NCBI GenBank assembly: GCA_025800365.1
Contig: JAOXRT010000080.1
Coordinates: 1-64,000 of the forward strand
DNA: 64,000 bases
Source: Cellvibrionaceae bacterium
Lineage (GTDB): Bacteria; Pseudomonadota; Gammaproteobacteria; Pseudomonadales; Cellvibrionaceae
Direction of reading: 5' to 3'
The notes beneath the pieces were generated by a model that saw only the letters and a program-made list of their open reading frames with translations, was not told where the DNA came from and did not search any database. Below, one piece after another: positions 45,516-55,233 of the stretch (positions are counted from its first letter, which is position 1; every line of letters begins with the position of its first letter). A program made the translations under genes and the position numbers.

Positions 45516-46217
45516 TTATTCGTCATCGCCGCCAAAAATGCTGTTTAAAGCATCTTTTTCGGCTGCCGAGACTTCAGCTTCAGCTTCAACTTTATGGATA
45601 CCGTAGCAAACCTTATTGCGGCCGCTCTTCTTTGCTTTGTACAAAAAGTCATCAGCTTCTTGGATGAGCTCTTTTGCACTCACCTCACTGTGGCGAGGAT
45701 ATATGCCAATACCCAAGCTGGCCGTCATTTTAATCTCTAAGGTTTCGCCTTTTTGATTACAAATTTCAACATCCATGGCCTCGATATTTTTGCGTAGGCG
45801 TTCAGCCACCTGCACCGCCACCAATGCCTCGGTGGCCGGCAGAATAATGGCAAACTCTTCACCACCATACCGGCAGACGACATCCAGCTTACGAAAGCTG
45901 GCCAACATGCAATTCGCTAAGGCCTTCAAAGCCATATTGCCGGCTTCATGGCCGTAGCTATCGTTAATCTTTTTAAAGAAATCGATATCCACCATAATCA
46001 GTGAAGTGGAAGCTCCGCTTCGCCTGGTGCGCTCCATCTCCTGATCCAAAGCGCGACTGAAGTGGCGATAATTGGCAATTCCAGTTAGCGGGTCAGTCAG
46101 CAACTGCTCTTCAAGCTTGCGCACCTCAGCTGGCCAAGGGCAGCTTTCGCCGGCGGGGCACTCAATACCCTCATAGCTAGAAAACTGGTAATCGCTGTTG
46201 GAAATCTCTTCACTCAT
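45516..46217 (-). CDS. Soluble diguanylate cyclase (GGDEF)
   Basis: A 233-residue protein from ATG 46217 (the frame starts with a TTG at 46223). The GGDEF domain begins LTDPLTGIANYRHF, with the active GGEEF in CRYGGEEFAIILP. An RxxD inhibitory site (RKLD) lies five residues upstream, so it should make c-di-GMP and be product-inhibited. The short N-terminus has CPAGESCPW, a Cys pair of unknown purpose, and there is no membrane segment. The acidic C-terminal tail ends FGGDDE. Confidence 0.92.
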   Translation of the reverse strand: MSEEISNSDYQFSSYEGIECPAGESCPWPAEVRKLEEQLLTDPLTGIANYRHFSRALDQEMERTRRSGASTSLIMVDIDFFKKINDSYGHEAGNMALKALANCMLASFRKLDVVCRYGGEEFAIILPATEALVAVQVAERLRKNIEAMDVEICNQKGETLEIKMTASLGIGIYPRHSEVSAKELIQEADDFLYKAKKSGRNKVCYGIHKVEAEAEVSAAEKDALNSIFGGDDE

Positions 46218-46285
46218 AGTCAATTAAGATAGTACATCTATAGCTCATTGGCACGAAATTAGCTGGCTTTCACAGTAAACCAAGG

Positions 46286-47902
46286 TTAGCTGTCATAGCG
46301 CTTCTGGCGGATGTGATGGGGCCGGATACCTGAAATTAGCAGGCTAAGGGCATAGCTAAGCAGGCCAGCTACCACCAAGGCCAACATAGTATAACTACGC
46401 TGCCACCAATCCCATTGATACCAGTCTTGCCAGAGACTGCTCAAATATAGCAAGACCAAGGCCATCACCACATTAGCCAATAGCATACGCAATGCCAAAG
46501 CCCACCAACCAGGTTCCGCTTGAAACACCTGCTGCCGGCGCAAACCGACAAATAGCAAACCAGCATTCAGGAAAGCCGAACAGGATGTAGCCAAGGCCAA
46601 ACCCACATGCCCTAGGTTCATATAGGTATAGAGCGGCCAAACAAAGGCAATATTGAGTACCATATTGGCAACCATCGCGATAATGCCGTATTTGACGGGT
46701 GTTTTTGTGTCCTGCCTAGAGAAGTAACCAGGTGCCAAAATTTTAATCAGCATAAAGGCCACCAAACCAAAGGAGTATGCCCGCAAGCTCCAGGCCGCCA
46801 TCTGAATATCTTCTACACCATATTTACCGTATTGAAACAGCGTGGTCAGAATGGGTTCCGCTAGCAGCATCAGGGCCAATGCAGCTGGCACCGCGATCAA
46901 TAATACTAGGCGCAATGCCCAATCCATGGTGGCACTGAATTGTTGAGGCTTATCCGCTGAATGCTGGCGTGAAAGGCTCGGTAGAATCACCGTAGCCACT
47001 GCGATACCGAACACGCCTAGTGGCAGCTCGGCCAGGCGATCTGAAAAGTACAACCAAGTCACACTGCCCAATGGCAACAAAGAAGCTAAAACCGTATCTA
47101 ACAACAAATTAATCTGGCTAACCGACACCCCAAAGATAGCCGGAGCCATTAATTTTAAGATACGCCGAACACCTGGATCCTTCCAATTCGCCTTCGGGTA
47201 AGGCAATAAACGTAATTGATATAAAAACGGCAGCTGAAACAACAGTTGCACTATACCTGCAGCCATGACCCCCCAAGCCAAAGCCATAACTGGCTTTTCA
47301 AAATAAGGGCTAGCCCAAATCGCGGCGCTAATTAGGCAGATATTGAGCAGTACCGGCGTAGCGGCGGGCACCGCAAAGCGATCATAGCTATTGAGAATAG
47401 CGCCGGCGAAACCAGTGAGGGAAATAAGCAATAAATACGGGAAGGTGATGCGAATCATATCGCTGGCTAATTCGTAGCGCTCACCGCCTTCCATATAAAA
47501 ACCAGGCGCAAACAACATGGTCACAACAGGGGCTGCACTTACCACCAGCGCCGTCAGCAACAACAAGCTTGAGCCCAAGCAGCCCGCTACCGCATTGAGT
47601 AACTGCCTGACTGCAGCTTGGGAGCCTTTTTCACGATATTCCGATAACACCGGAACAAAAGCCTGCGCAAAGGCCCCTTCTGCAAATAGGCGTCGCATAA
47701 AATTGGGGATCTTAAAGGCGACGATAAAGGCATCGGCATTGGCATCCGCCCCAAGAAAGCGGGCTAGAACGACATCACGAATCAAACCAAGAATACGGGA
47801 GAGGAAGGTGAAAGCACTCACCACCAGGCTGGATTTTAATAAGCCAGGACTGGCCTTAGGCTGCTGCTCTGCCTCAGTCAATGGAATGCTTCCCCCAAGC
47901 AC
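46286..47902 (-). CDS. murJ: Lipid II flippase MurJ
   Basis: A 538-residue MOP-superfamily transporter with about 14 membrane segments. Signatures: SRILGLIRDVVLARFLGADANADAFIVAFKIPNFMRRLFAEGAF near residue 35 and QINLLLDTVLASLLPLGSVTWLYFSDRL near 265. It flips the peptidoglycan precursor lipid II. The start is uncertain: GTG 47902 gives 538 residues, while a TTG a few codons later, behind GGGGGA, would remove seven. In relatives murJ is next to ribF; here five genes intervene. Confidence 0.95.
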   Translation of the reverse strand: MLGGSIPLTEAEQQPKASPGLLKSSLVVSAFTFLSRILGLIRDVVLARFLGADANADAFIVAFKIPNFMRRLFAEGAFAQAFVPVLSEYREKGSQAAVRQLLNAVAGCLGSSLLLLTALVVSAAPVVTMLFAPGFYMEGGERYELASDMIRITFPYLLLISLTGFAGAILNSYDRFAVPAATPVLLNICLISAAIWASPYFEKPVMALAWGVMAAGIVQLLFQLPFLYQLRLLPYPKANWKDPGVRRILKLMAPAIFGVSVSQINLLLDTVLASLLPLGSVTWLYFSDRLAELPLGVFGIAVATVILPSLSRQHSADKPQQFSATMDWALRLVLLIAVPAALALMLLAEPILTTLFQYGKYGVEDIQMAAWSLRAYSFGLVAFMLIKILAPGYFSRQDTKTPVKYGIIAMVANMVLNIAFVWPLYTYMNLGHVGLALATSCSAFLNAGLLFVGLRRQQVFQAEPGWWALALRMLLANVVMALVLLYLSSLWQDWYQWDWWQRSYTMLALVVAGLLSYALSLLISGIRPHHIRQKRYDS

Positions 47903-48122
47903 GGCCCGCGCTCTTTGTATCTAACGTGCCTTAAATGCAACGCTCTTTATAAAAGTAGGCCTAGTAAAAAGCGGCATTGTCGCACAGATTAGCGGCAAGC
48001 ACACAGCCGGCCAAAAGGGTGATAAAATATTTTTATCACCCCTAACAAAGAGCCTGCATTGGACTTTGCCAAGCCAACTGGCGAAACTGCCCAGCTTAGC
48101 ATTAATTTGAAGGAAATCAGCC

Positions 48123-48941
48123 ATGAGCCTTTCATCTCAACTAGCCGCCGAACAACTTGCCAACATCAGCCCTGCCGAGCTGCGACAGGCGATCCGTGAA
48201 GGCCGCCACAAGGCGAACACCTCCGGCCTATGCACAGGCTTCGTGCAGTGTAATGTGGCCATATTACCGGCAGACTGGGCCAATGAATTCCTGCAATTCT
48301 GCCAACTTAATCCGAAACCATGCCCAGTGGTCGCGATGAGCAGCCAGCCCGGTCAAATCGATATGCCTGAGATAGCTGAGGGTTTTGATATACGCAGTGA
48401 CGTACCAAGCTATCGCATTTTCAAAGATGGCCAATTCACTGAAGAAGTTCACGACATAAAAGAGTACTGGCAAGACGACTTAGTCACCTTCCTATTGGGC
48501 TGTTCATTTTCTTTCGAAGAAGCCCTACTGGCAGATGGCCTAGAAGTTCGCAATATCAGTGAAGCCCAAAATGTCCCCATGTATCGCACTAATATCGCCT
48601 GCAAACCCGCCGGCCGATTCAGTGGCGATATGGTTGTGAGTATGCGCCCCTTTAAAGCGGCCGATGCTATTCGTGCCATCCAAATTTGCAGCCGCTTCCC
48701 AAGCGTACACGGCGCCCCGGTGCATTTTGGTGATCCAAGCTTAATTGGCATCAAGGATATCAACACACCCGACTACGGTGATGCGGTAACTATCGCCGAA
48801 GATGAAGTACCCGTATTTTGGGCTTGCGGCGTGACCCCACAAGTTGCACTGGAACAAGCCAAGCCACCATTTTGCATCACCCACAGCCCCGGCTGCATGG
48901 TAGTGAGCGATTTACCTAATAGCCGCCTTGCCATTATGTAA
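48123..48941 (+). CDS. DUF1445 (D-glutamate cyclase N-domain-like / putative hydro-lyase)
   Basis: A 272-residue protein of the YcsI/DUF1445 family. [29 protein letters not shown] at residue 16, [21 protein letters not shown] near 120, [14 protein letters not shown] near 155, [11 protein letters not shown] near 202 and the C-terminal [17 protein letters not shown] are characteristic. In the animal enzyme DGLUCY this domain is fused to DUF4392, and the protein cyclises D-glutamate to 5-oxo-D-proline. Here the DUF4392 domain is a separate gene at the end of the same operon. AAGGA lies 7 nt before the ATG. Confidence 0.88.
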   Translation: MSLSSQLAAEQLANISPAELRQAIREGRHKANTSGLCTGFVQCNVAILPADWANEFLQFCQLNPKPCPVVAMSSQPGQIDMPEIAEGFDIRSDVPSYRIFKDGQFTEEVHDIKEYWQDDLVTFLLGCSFSFEEALLADGLEVRNISEAQNVPMYRTNIACKPAGRFSGDMVVSMRPFKAADAIRAIQICSRFPSVHGAPVHFGDPSLIGIKDINTPDYGDAVTIAEDEVPVFWACGVTPQVALEQAKPPFCITHSPGCMVVSDLPNSRLAIM

Positions 48942-49012
48942 TCTCAAACAAGTATATAAGTGAAAACAACATAGCCGATACCGAATAGCCAAAAACAAAT
49001 AGAGAGGAAGCA

Positions 49013-49744
49013 ATGAGCTTATTATTGAACTGTGATTTAGGAGAAAGCTTCGGCAACTGGACCATGGGAATGGATGCCGCCGTTATGCCTCACATCGATC
49101 AAGCCAATATCGCCTGCGGCTTTCACGCAGGTGATCCTCTGATTATGCAGCACACTCTCGAGCTGGCAAAAACTCACGGAGTAAGTGTTGGTGCCCACCC
49201 AGCTTACCCAGATCTTGTCGGCTTTGGTCGTCGCAGCATGAATATCAGCATGAGCGAATTAAAAGCGATGATCAGTTACCAGCTAAGTGCCCTAGAGGGC
49301 ATGGCTGCAAGCAAAGGTTTAACGGTGGAATACTTAAAACCCCATGGCGCCATGTACAACGATATGATGGCAAAGACAGAAAATCGCATTGCCATTATGG
49401 AAGCCATTGCCGAACACCACCGCCCAGTTAAATTAATGCTGCAAGCCACACCGCAGTGGCAAAGTCACCAAGACGAAGCGCAAAAGATAGGTATTGAGTG
49501 CTTGTTCGAGGCCTTTGCCGATCGCTGTTACGACGACGATGGAAAACTTCTGGCCCGCAGCAAAGCCGGCGCAGTACACGACAAAGAAAAAATGTTAGCG
49601 CAAGTTATTCAGCTGGCTAAGCAAGGCACCGTTACTACCGTAAGCGGCCATATTTTAGAACTGCAGGCCGATACTCTGTGCGTTCATGGCGACAATGCCG
49701 AAGGTGTTGCCGCCATCGCTTCTATTCGCGAGGCAATATCCTAA
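49013..49744 (+). CDS. pxpA: 5-oxoprolinase subunit PxpA (LamB/YcsF family)
   Basis: A 243-residue subunit. LLLNCDLGESFGNW opens the protein, HIDQANIACGFHAGDPLIMQ is near 28, GVSVGAHPAYPDLVGFGRR near 58 and YLKPHGAMYND near 104. With PxpB and PxpC it forms the ATP-dependent prokaryotic 5-oxoprolinase converting 5-oxoproline to glutamate. The stop overlaps the pxpB start (TAATG). Confidence 0.95.
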   Translation: MSLLLNCDLGESFGNWTMGMDAAVMPHIDQANIACGFHAGDPLIMQHTLELAKTHGVSVGAHPAYPDLVGFGRRSMNISMSELKAMISYQLSALEGMAASKGLTVEYLKPHGAMYNDMMAKTENRIAIMEAIAEHHRPVKLMLQATPQWQSHQDEAQKIGIECLFEAFADRCYDDDGKLLARSKAGAVHDKEKMLAQVIQLAKQGTVTTVSGHILELQADTLCVHGDNAEGVAAIASIREAIS

Positions 49745-50460
49745 TGACAGCGACACTTTATCCGCACATAGAAATTGCGGGCGCTGATGCACTGATTGTC
49801 TACTTAGGCGCAGATACTCAGCCAGAAATATCAGCTGAAGTGCAGCGTCTAGCTCAGGGGCTGCAAAGTTTTCAGGGGCAAGAAATTATCGATCTTGTTC
49901 CCTCTTACGCCTCACTGCTGATTAACTTTAACCCCTTACTGTGTGATCACTTATGGTTACGCAAAAAAATTCGCGAGACTTTAGATAGCTCAGCAAGCCA
50001 GCAAGAATGCGATAGCCGCCTAGTAGAATTACCCAGTTACTACAGCGAAGAATCAGGGCCCGATTTAAATTTACTGGCAAACAACGCTGGCTTAAGCCCT
50101 GAAGAAGTTATCGCTCTACACAGCGAAGCCGAGTATCGTGTTTACGCCATCGGTTTTGCACCAGGATTTGCCTACCTCGGTCAGGTCGATCAAAAAATTG
50201 CAGCGCCACGCTTGGCGACGCCACGTAAAAAAGTACCCAAAGGCGCAGTTGCCATCGCCGATCGTCAAACAGCGGTTTATCCAGCCGTATCTCCTGGCGG
50301 CTGGAATTTAATTGGTCTATGCCCCACCCCCATGTTCGACGCCAACAATGAACCCCATATGCCTGTCGCTGTAGGTGATCGTATTCGCTTTCGCCCAATC
50401 GGCCGGGAAGAATTTTTTGATTTGGGCGGAGAGCTGCCTGAATTTGAAGTGCAATCTTAA
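49744..50460 (+). CDS. pxpB: 5-oxoprolinase subunit PxpB (KipI family)
   Basis: A 239-residue protein from ATG 49744; an upstream frame extension inside pxpA is not needed. KipI/AHS1 signatures: VPSYASLLINFNPL near 55, VYAIGFAPGFAYLGQVD near 135, APRLATPRKKVPKGAVAIADRQTAVYP near 155 and SPGGWNLIGLCP near 184. It forms the PxpBC complex with the next gene product, 10 bp downstream. Confidence 0.95.
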   Translation: MTATLYPHIEIAGADALIVYLGADTQPEISAEVQRLAQGLQSFQGQEIIDLVPSYASLLINFNPLLCDHLWLRKKIRETLDSSASQQECDSRLVELPSYYSEESGPDLNLLANNAGLSPEEVIALHSEAEYRVYAIGFAPGFAYLGQVDQKIAAPRLATPRKKVPKGAVAIADRQTAVYPAVSPGGWNLIGLCPTPMFDANNEPHMPVAVGDRIRFRPIGREEFFDLGGELPEFEVQS

Positions 50461-50469
50461 GGTGCCCAT

Positions 50470-51414
50470 ATGCAAGGATTAACAGTAATTGCCCCCGGCA
50501 TTTTAAGCCTGCTGCAAGATGCTGGCCGCTTTGGCCAACAGCAAATCGGATTAACAACTGGCGGCCCCCTAGATAGCTTTGCCTTTACCGTCGCTAACCG
50601 ACTATGCCACAACAGCGACAATGCTTGCGCGATTGAAGTCAGCATTGGCGGCCTAACACTGGAGTCATCTGTCGATAGTGTTATTGCCCTAACTGGCGCC
50701 AAGCTCGGTTTGAAAATTAACGGCCAAAACAAGGCCCAATGGCAAAGCCACACCATTACAGCAGGCGATAAAATTAACATTGGCTTTGCCAGCGAAAAAA
50801 ACAGCGGCTGTCGAGCCTACCTAGCGGTCGCCGGCGGTTTTGAAATTGCAAAACAATTTGGTAGCCAAGCCACTGTGAGCCGGGAAGGTATCGGTGGCCT
50901 GCAGGGCGGGCCACTGCAAAAAGCGGATCTGCTGCCTTGCTCGAATCACCGCGATTTAAACCTACTAAGCCTCAGCGAAGAGCAGCAAGATAATTACCCT
51001 GACCTTGTAGAGCTGCGGGTGATCCTAGGCTATCAGCAAGATCATTTTAGCTCAGTAAAGCAAGCCATCTTTTTCAGCAGCGAATACACCGTCAGCGATC
51101 TATGTGATCGCATGGGTTACCGTTTAGAGGGCCCCAAAGTTAATGCCGATATCGAAGGTATTTTATCGGAGGGTATTTGCTTAGGAGCAATTCAAGTTCC
51201 TGCAGATGGTCAGCCTATTGTGTTAATGAACGACCGCCAAACTATTGGTGGATACCCCAAAATTGGCGCAGTCTTCGGCCCTGATCTTGCCAAGCTTGCA
51301 CAACTCAGCGCAGGCGGCCGTATTAAATTTAGCGCGATGGATATCAACGACGCCCATCAAGAGCTGTTACTGGCCAAGCGTCAACTCGATCAGCTTGTTT
51401 TAGAAGCACTATAA
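50470..51414 (+). CDS. pxpC: 5-oxoprolinase subunit PxpC (KipA family)
   Basis: A 314-residue AHS2/KipA protein. APGILSLLQDAGRFGQQQIGLTTGGPLDSFAF at residue 8, CRAYLAVAGGFE near 115, VSREGIGGLQGGPLQKAD near 135, and DRMGYRLEGPK with GICLGAIQVPADGQPIVLMNDRQTIGGYPKIG near 240 match the family. Partner of PxpB in ATP-dependent opening of 5-oxoproline. Two bases separate its stop from the next ATG, implying translational coupling to the DUF4392 gene. Confidence 0.95.
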   Translation: MQGLTVIAPGILSLLQDAGRFGQQQIGLTTGGPLDSFAFTVANRLCHNSDNACAIEVSIGGLTLESSVDSVIALTGAKLGLKINGQNKAQWQSHTITAGDKINIGFASEKNSGCRAYLAVAGGFEIAKQFGSQATVSREGIGGLQGGPLQKADLLPCSNHRDLNLLSLSEEQQDNYPDLVELRVILGYQQDHFSSVKQAIFFSSEYTVSDLCDRMGYRLEGPKVNADIEGILSEGICLGAIQVPADGQPIVLMNDRQTIGGYPKIGAVFGPDLAKLAQLSAGGRIKFSAMDINDAHQELLLAKRQLDQLVLEAL

Positions 51415-51416
51415 TT

Positions 51417-52295
51417 ATGACATTAGATAATATTTCCCTTAGCGACAGCGAATTAGAACTCAGCAAAACTATTGAAGATTTGTTGGTTGCAAGAAATCTT
51501 CGTGGCATGGCTCAGGTTCAACCCCATTTAAAAGCCGGTTACTGTATGCGCGCCGCTAAAGCGATGCTGGCCGCTGTAGAACGCAACACCGTGGTATTTA
51601 TTGGTACCGGCTTCCCAGTTGTCGACACCTTCGAAACCGACGGCCCTCCTGGCGCCATCTCTTTATATCGGGCGATCGAGGCCTGCGGTGGCACACCCTA
51701 TATCTGCTGCGGCGCGCCTCTTTCCGGCGCCATTGTCGAGGACTATCGGGTCATCGAGCTGGCGGTAGGTGAGGATTGCGAACAGCAGCAACATCAAGAA
51801 GCACAAGCAATACTTGCGCAGTACGAGCCAGGCCTTGTCATTTCCATCGAGCGACCAGGTAAAGCAGCCGATGGTGGCTATTACAATATGCGTGGCGAAT
51901 CCATCAGCCCCCGCAGTGCCTGCTTTGATGAAATCATGCAACTCTGTCAATGTACCACGCTGGCTATTGGTGATGGCGGCAATGAAATTGGCATGGGCAA
52001 GGTACAAGATGCCCTAAGCGAGCTTAATATTGTTCCTGCCGCTACGAGCTGCGACGAGCTGATTGTGGCGGACGTATCCAACTGGGGCGGTCATGCTCTA
52101 GTTGCATTGCTGGGATATCTACGCCAAGAAGACCTACTGGCCGGCTTTGATAACGTGGCAGTATTACAATATTTGAGCGAGCGCGGCAGCGTGGATGGTG
52201 TTACCCGTGAAAACACCCTTACAGAAGACAGCCTAGATTCAGCAGAAGGCGCTAAGCTGCTCTATGCTTTAAGAAAACACTGCGGCTTTGCTTAA
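51417..52295 (+). CDS. DUF4392 protein (D-glutamate cyclase C-domain-like)
   Basis: A 292-residue protein. VFIGTGFPVVDTFETDGPPGAISLYRAIEACG near residue 60, SIERPGKAADGGYYNMRGESIS near 144 and LAIGDGGNEIGMGKV near 180 match DUF4392, the C-terminal domain of D-glutamate cyclase (DGLUCY). It is translated 2 bp after pxpC and ends an operon that began with the DUF1445 half. Together the halves could convert D-glutamate to 5-oxo-D-proline. Which half is catalytic, and whether they form a complex, is not known from sequence. Confidence 0.85.
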   Translation: MTLDNISLSDSELELSKTIEDLLVARNLRGMAQVQPHLKAGYCMRAAKAMLAAVERNTVVFIGTGFPVVDTFETDGPPGAISLYRAIEACGGTPYICCGAPLSGAIVEDYRVIELAVGEDCEQQQHQEAQAILAQYEPGLVISIERPGKAADGGYYNMRGESISPRSACFDEIMQLCQCTTLAIGDGGNEIGMGKVQDALSELNIVPAATSCDELIVADVSNWGGHALVALLGYLRQEDLLAGFDNVAVLQYLSERGSVDGVTRENTLTEDSLDSAEGAKLLYALRKHCGFA

Positions 52296-52434
52296 ATACA
52301 GAGTTTGGTATTGGGGCTTTATTTTAGAACCGGGCTTTATTATTTCCACTGTGATCTGGGAATAGTAAGGCTTAGGCCCCAAAGTCGAAAAAGCCGTGTA
52401 AAATCGTTGCCTTATCGACTAAATGAAGGACGCC

Positions 52435-53295
52435 ATGAAAAACTTGATTTTTGGCCTGTGCAGCTTCTGCCTGAGCCTTAGTAGCTTCGCTGCCAGCCCG
52501 GTTTGGAAAATTAGCAAGGGCGACAATCACTTCTATCTTGGTGGCACCATCCACCTACTAGCTGAATCGGATTACCCCCTACCCAATGCCTTCGAGCAGG
52601 CTTATCGCGAAGCCAGCACATTGGTTTTTGAAACCGATATAGAACAGATGAAAGCTTCGGGCAATCAAACCCAGCTTTTGCGTAAACTGCTCTACCCTTC
52701 AGGCGAAAGCTTGCGTCAAAAGCTCAGCCCGGAAACTTATCAACGGCTGGATAACTTCTTTGCCGCCCGGGGCGTCCCCACTAATCAGATCACTCGCTTT
52801 CGTATAGGCATGACAGTAATGACACTCACTTTGATTGAGCTGCGTCGCAATGGACTTGCCGAAGAAGGGGTTGATATGTTCTTTATGGATAAGGCCAAGC
52901 AAGATCAAAAGAGGGTCGAATCCTTAGAGGAGCTTAATGCTCATATGGATTTTATTGCCAATATGGGCGAAGGCCAAGAAGATGAAATGATTCGTCAAAC
53001 CCTAGATGATTTAGAAGAAATTCCGGCGATGATTCGCGACATGAAAGCCGCTTGGCGCTCAGGCGATAACGCCAAATTAGTCGAGATCGGCATTCGAGAG
53101 TGGAAAAGTGAATTCCCCAATGTCTTTAAGCGCCTGCTTACTGATCGCAATAACGACTGGATGACAGAGCTGGCTAATTACAATGACGACACCGATGTTG
53201 AATTTGTATTGGTGGGCGCTTTACATTTAGTAGGCGAAGATGGCTTATTGCAGCAACTTCAGGCGAGCGGACACCAGTTAGAACAACTGCCTTAA
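52435..53295 (+). CDS. GumN/TraB-family secreted protein
   Basis: A 286-residue protein from ATG 52435 (AAGGA 6 nt upstream; frame open from 52423). A signal peptide covers residues 1-20, ending FAAS. The TraB/GumN fold is marked by FYLGGTIHLLAESDYPLPNAFEQAYREASTLVFETDI near 32, EEGVDMFFMDKAKQDQKRVESLEELNAHM near 145, and VEFVLVGALHLVGEDGLLQQL at the C-terminus. Relatives include TIKI-like metalloproteases; the two G-x-x-H motifs (GTIH, GALH) are the putative metal sites. Bacterial roles are largely unknown. It is monocistronic, after the D-glutamate operon. Confidence 0.88.
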   Translation: MKNLIFGLCSFCLSLSSFAASPVWKISKGDNHFYLGGTIHLLAESDYPLPNAFEQAYREASTLVFETDIEQMKASGNQTQLLRKLLYPSGESLRQKLSPETYQRLDNFFAARGVPTNQITRFRIGMTVMTLTLIELRRNGLAEEGVDMFFMDKAKQDQKRVESLEELNAHMDFIANMGEGQEDEMIRQTLDDLEEIPAMIRDMKAAWRSGDNAKLVEIGIREWKSEFPNVFKRLLTDRNNDWMTELANYNDDTDVEFVLVGALHLVGEDGLLQQLQASGHQLEQLP

Positions 53296-53531
53296 CTCTC
53301 CCCTTTATTTATCTAACGCTAAAAACAGCCAACACGGCCCGAATACTCGGGTCGTGAGGTGGAAGTACCCTTCTGCTTATCCAATTGCCAAGCACTACCC
53401 ATTCACAGCTCCTTGTAATACCTGCCTTAAAGACTTGATCAAACTCTAGGCCTTAGCTAAATTGAAGCTCGCGTTGGCAGTTCTAGAGACAGTCCAACTC
53501 AACAAGCCCACAGCCAGCAAAGGATAAGCCC

Positions 53532-55208
53532 GTGCATAAATCGATTATTTTAGGCAGCAGTCTATTTATGGCCCTAATGAGCAATCAAAGTTGGGCCGCT
53601 AAAAACTGTATTGAGGCAGACCTAGCCTTTAGCGGAAATATCTATACCGCCAATGACAAATTCCCCAAGGCAAAACACCTCGCGATCAAAGGCAATAAAA
53701 TTAGCGCTGTGAGTTTAGAGCCTTTGGCGCTTTGCGACGGGGCGAGACACTTCAAGCTAAAATCGGGCGCCATCTACCCAGGCTTTAGCGATGCCCATGT
53801 TCACTTAAAAGGCATTGGCTACCGGGAAAAAAATCTAAACCTGCAAGGTATCAACAGCCTAGCAGACACCATGCAAGCCCTTGACGATTACGCCAAGGCT
53901 AATCCAAATAGCAGCTGGGTCGTCGGCAGAGGCTGGATTGAAAAGCTCTGGCCAGAAAAACGATTCCCAAGCATCGCCGATCTCGATGCCGTAGTAAGCG
54001 ACCGTCCTGCCTATATAAAACGAGCCGACGGCCATTCAGCGGTGGCCAATAGCCTAGCCCTAAAAATGGCAGGCATCGATACCAACACCGTCGCACCTGA
54101 GGGCGGCGCTATCGAGAAGAATTCTAAAGGCGAACTCACAGGGCTCTTAGTAGATAACGCCATGGCTTTGGTAGAACAGCTGATTCCCCAAAACTCCAGA
54201 GCCGACGACAAAGATGCGCTCGCCAAAGGCTTAGCTAGAAATGTCGCTTTAGGCTGGACCCAAACTCAAAACGCCGGAGGCAGCTGGCAAGATTTAGATT
54301 TATTAAAAGAACTGCAAGCAGAGGGCAAATTAGCACATCGCGTTTATTATGCGCTTAGCCAAGATGCTGATGCCGATAAACTCTTACAAGATAAAGCACA
54401 ATTGGATGAAAGCCACTGGATAAGTGCCAGAGGCATCAAGCTCTATTCTGATGGTGCCCTAGGCTCTCGTGGTGCCGCATTAATCGAACCCTATCATGAT
54501 GCCAAAGGCAAAGGCTTGCTGCTAATCGACGAGCAAACCATTATGCCAATTTTGCAAAAAGCACTTCGCACCGGCATCCAAATACAAACCCATGCGATTG
54601 GTGATCTAGCGAATCGCTTAGTTCTCGATTGGTATGAAAAAGCCTTCCGCAGCGTTCCAAGAGATCAATGGGAAATTGCTAACCCACGCTGGCGTATAGA
54701 ACACTCGCAGAATATTACTCCAGAAGATCAAGATCGATTTAAACAACTCGGCATTATCCCGTCTATGCAGCCCTCCCACGCTATTGGTGATTTGCATTTT
54801 GCACCGGATCGCTTGGGCAAAGAACGCTTACAAAACGCATACCCCTGGCAGAGCCTCTTAGACAAGGGCCTAATTATTGCCGGCGGTTCTGATGCGCCGG
54901 TAGAGATTGGAGACCCAAGAATTGAATTTTACGCTGCGAGTTTGCGCAAAGATACCCGCGGCTTTCAAAGCGAGGGCTGGCACCCAGAGCTGGCCGTTAG
55001 CCGCGAAAATGCCCTGAAGATGTTTACCTTGTGGCCTGCCTACGCGGCATTTGAAGAAAACTTGCGAGGCAGCATTGAAGTCGGCAAGCTCGCTGATTTA
55101 ACGATATTCGCCGACGACATTATGACCGTCGAAGGTGAAAAAATTCTCGAAACCAAGGTGCTGTTTACTATTATTGATGGGCAAATTGCTTATCAGGAAA
55201 ACCCTTAA
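53532..55208 (+). CDS. Secreted YtcJ-like metal-dependent amidohydrolase
   Basis: A 558-residue enzyme starting at GTG 53532 with AAGGA upstream. A signal peptide covers residues 1-22 (ending SWAA). The amidohydrolase_3 metal site starts with YPGFSDAHVHLKG near 92; further ligands are in QTHAIGDLAN near 356 and the catalytic Asp in IAGGSDAPVE near 455. An IEHSQ motif lies near 392. Family members act on N-substituted amides, imides or formamides; the substrate here is unknown. It is convergent with the large sensor gene. Confidence 0.88.
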   Translation: MHKSIILGSSLFMALMSNQSWAAKNCIEADLAFSGNIYTANDKFPKAKHLAIKGNKISAVSLEPLALCDGARHFKLKSGAIYPGFSDAHVHLKGIGYREKNLNLQGINSLADTMQALDDYAKANPNSSWVVGRGWIEKLWPEKRFPSIADLDAVVSDRPAYIKRADGHSAVANSLALKMAGIDTNTVAPEGGAIEKNSKGELTGLLVDNAMALVEQLIPQNSRADDKDALAKGLARNVALGWTQTQNAGGSWQDLDLLKELQAEGKLAHRVYYALSQDADADKLLQDKAQLDESHWISARGIKLYSDGALGSRGAALIEPYHDAKGKGLLLIDEQTIMPILQKALRTGIQIQTHAIGDLANRLVLDWYEKAFRSVPRDQWEIANPRWRIEHSQNITPEDQDRFKQLGIIPSMQPSHAIGDLHFAPDRLGKERLQNAYPWQSLLDKGLIIAGGSDAPVEIGDPRIEFYAASLRKDTRGFQSEGWHPELAVSRENALKMFTLWPAYAAFEENLRGSIEVGKLADLTIFADDIMTVEGEKILETKVLFTIIDGQIAYQENP

Positions 55209-55233
55209 GTCGCAAAGAAACTAATAATGGTTT

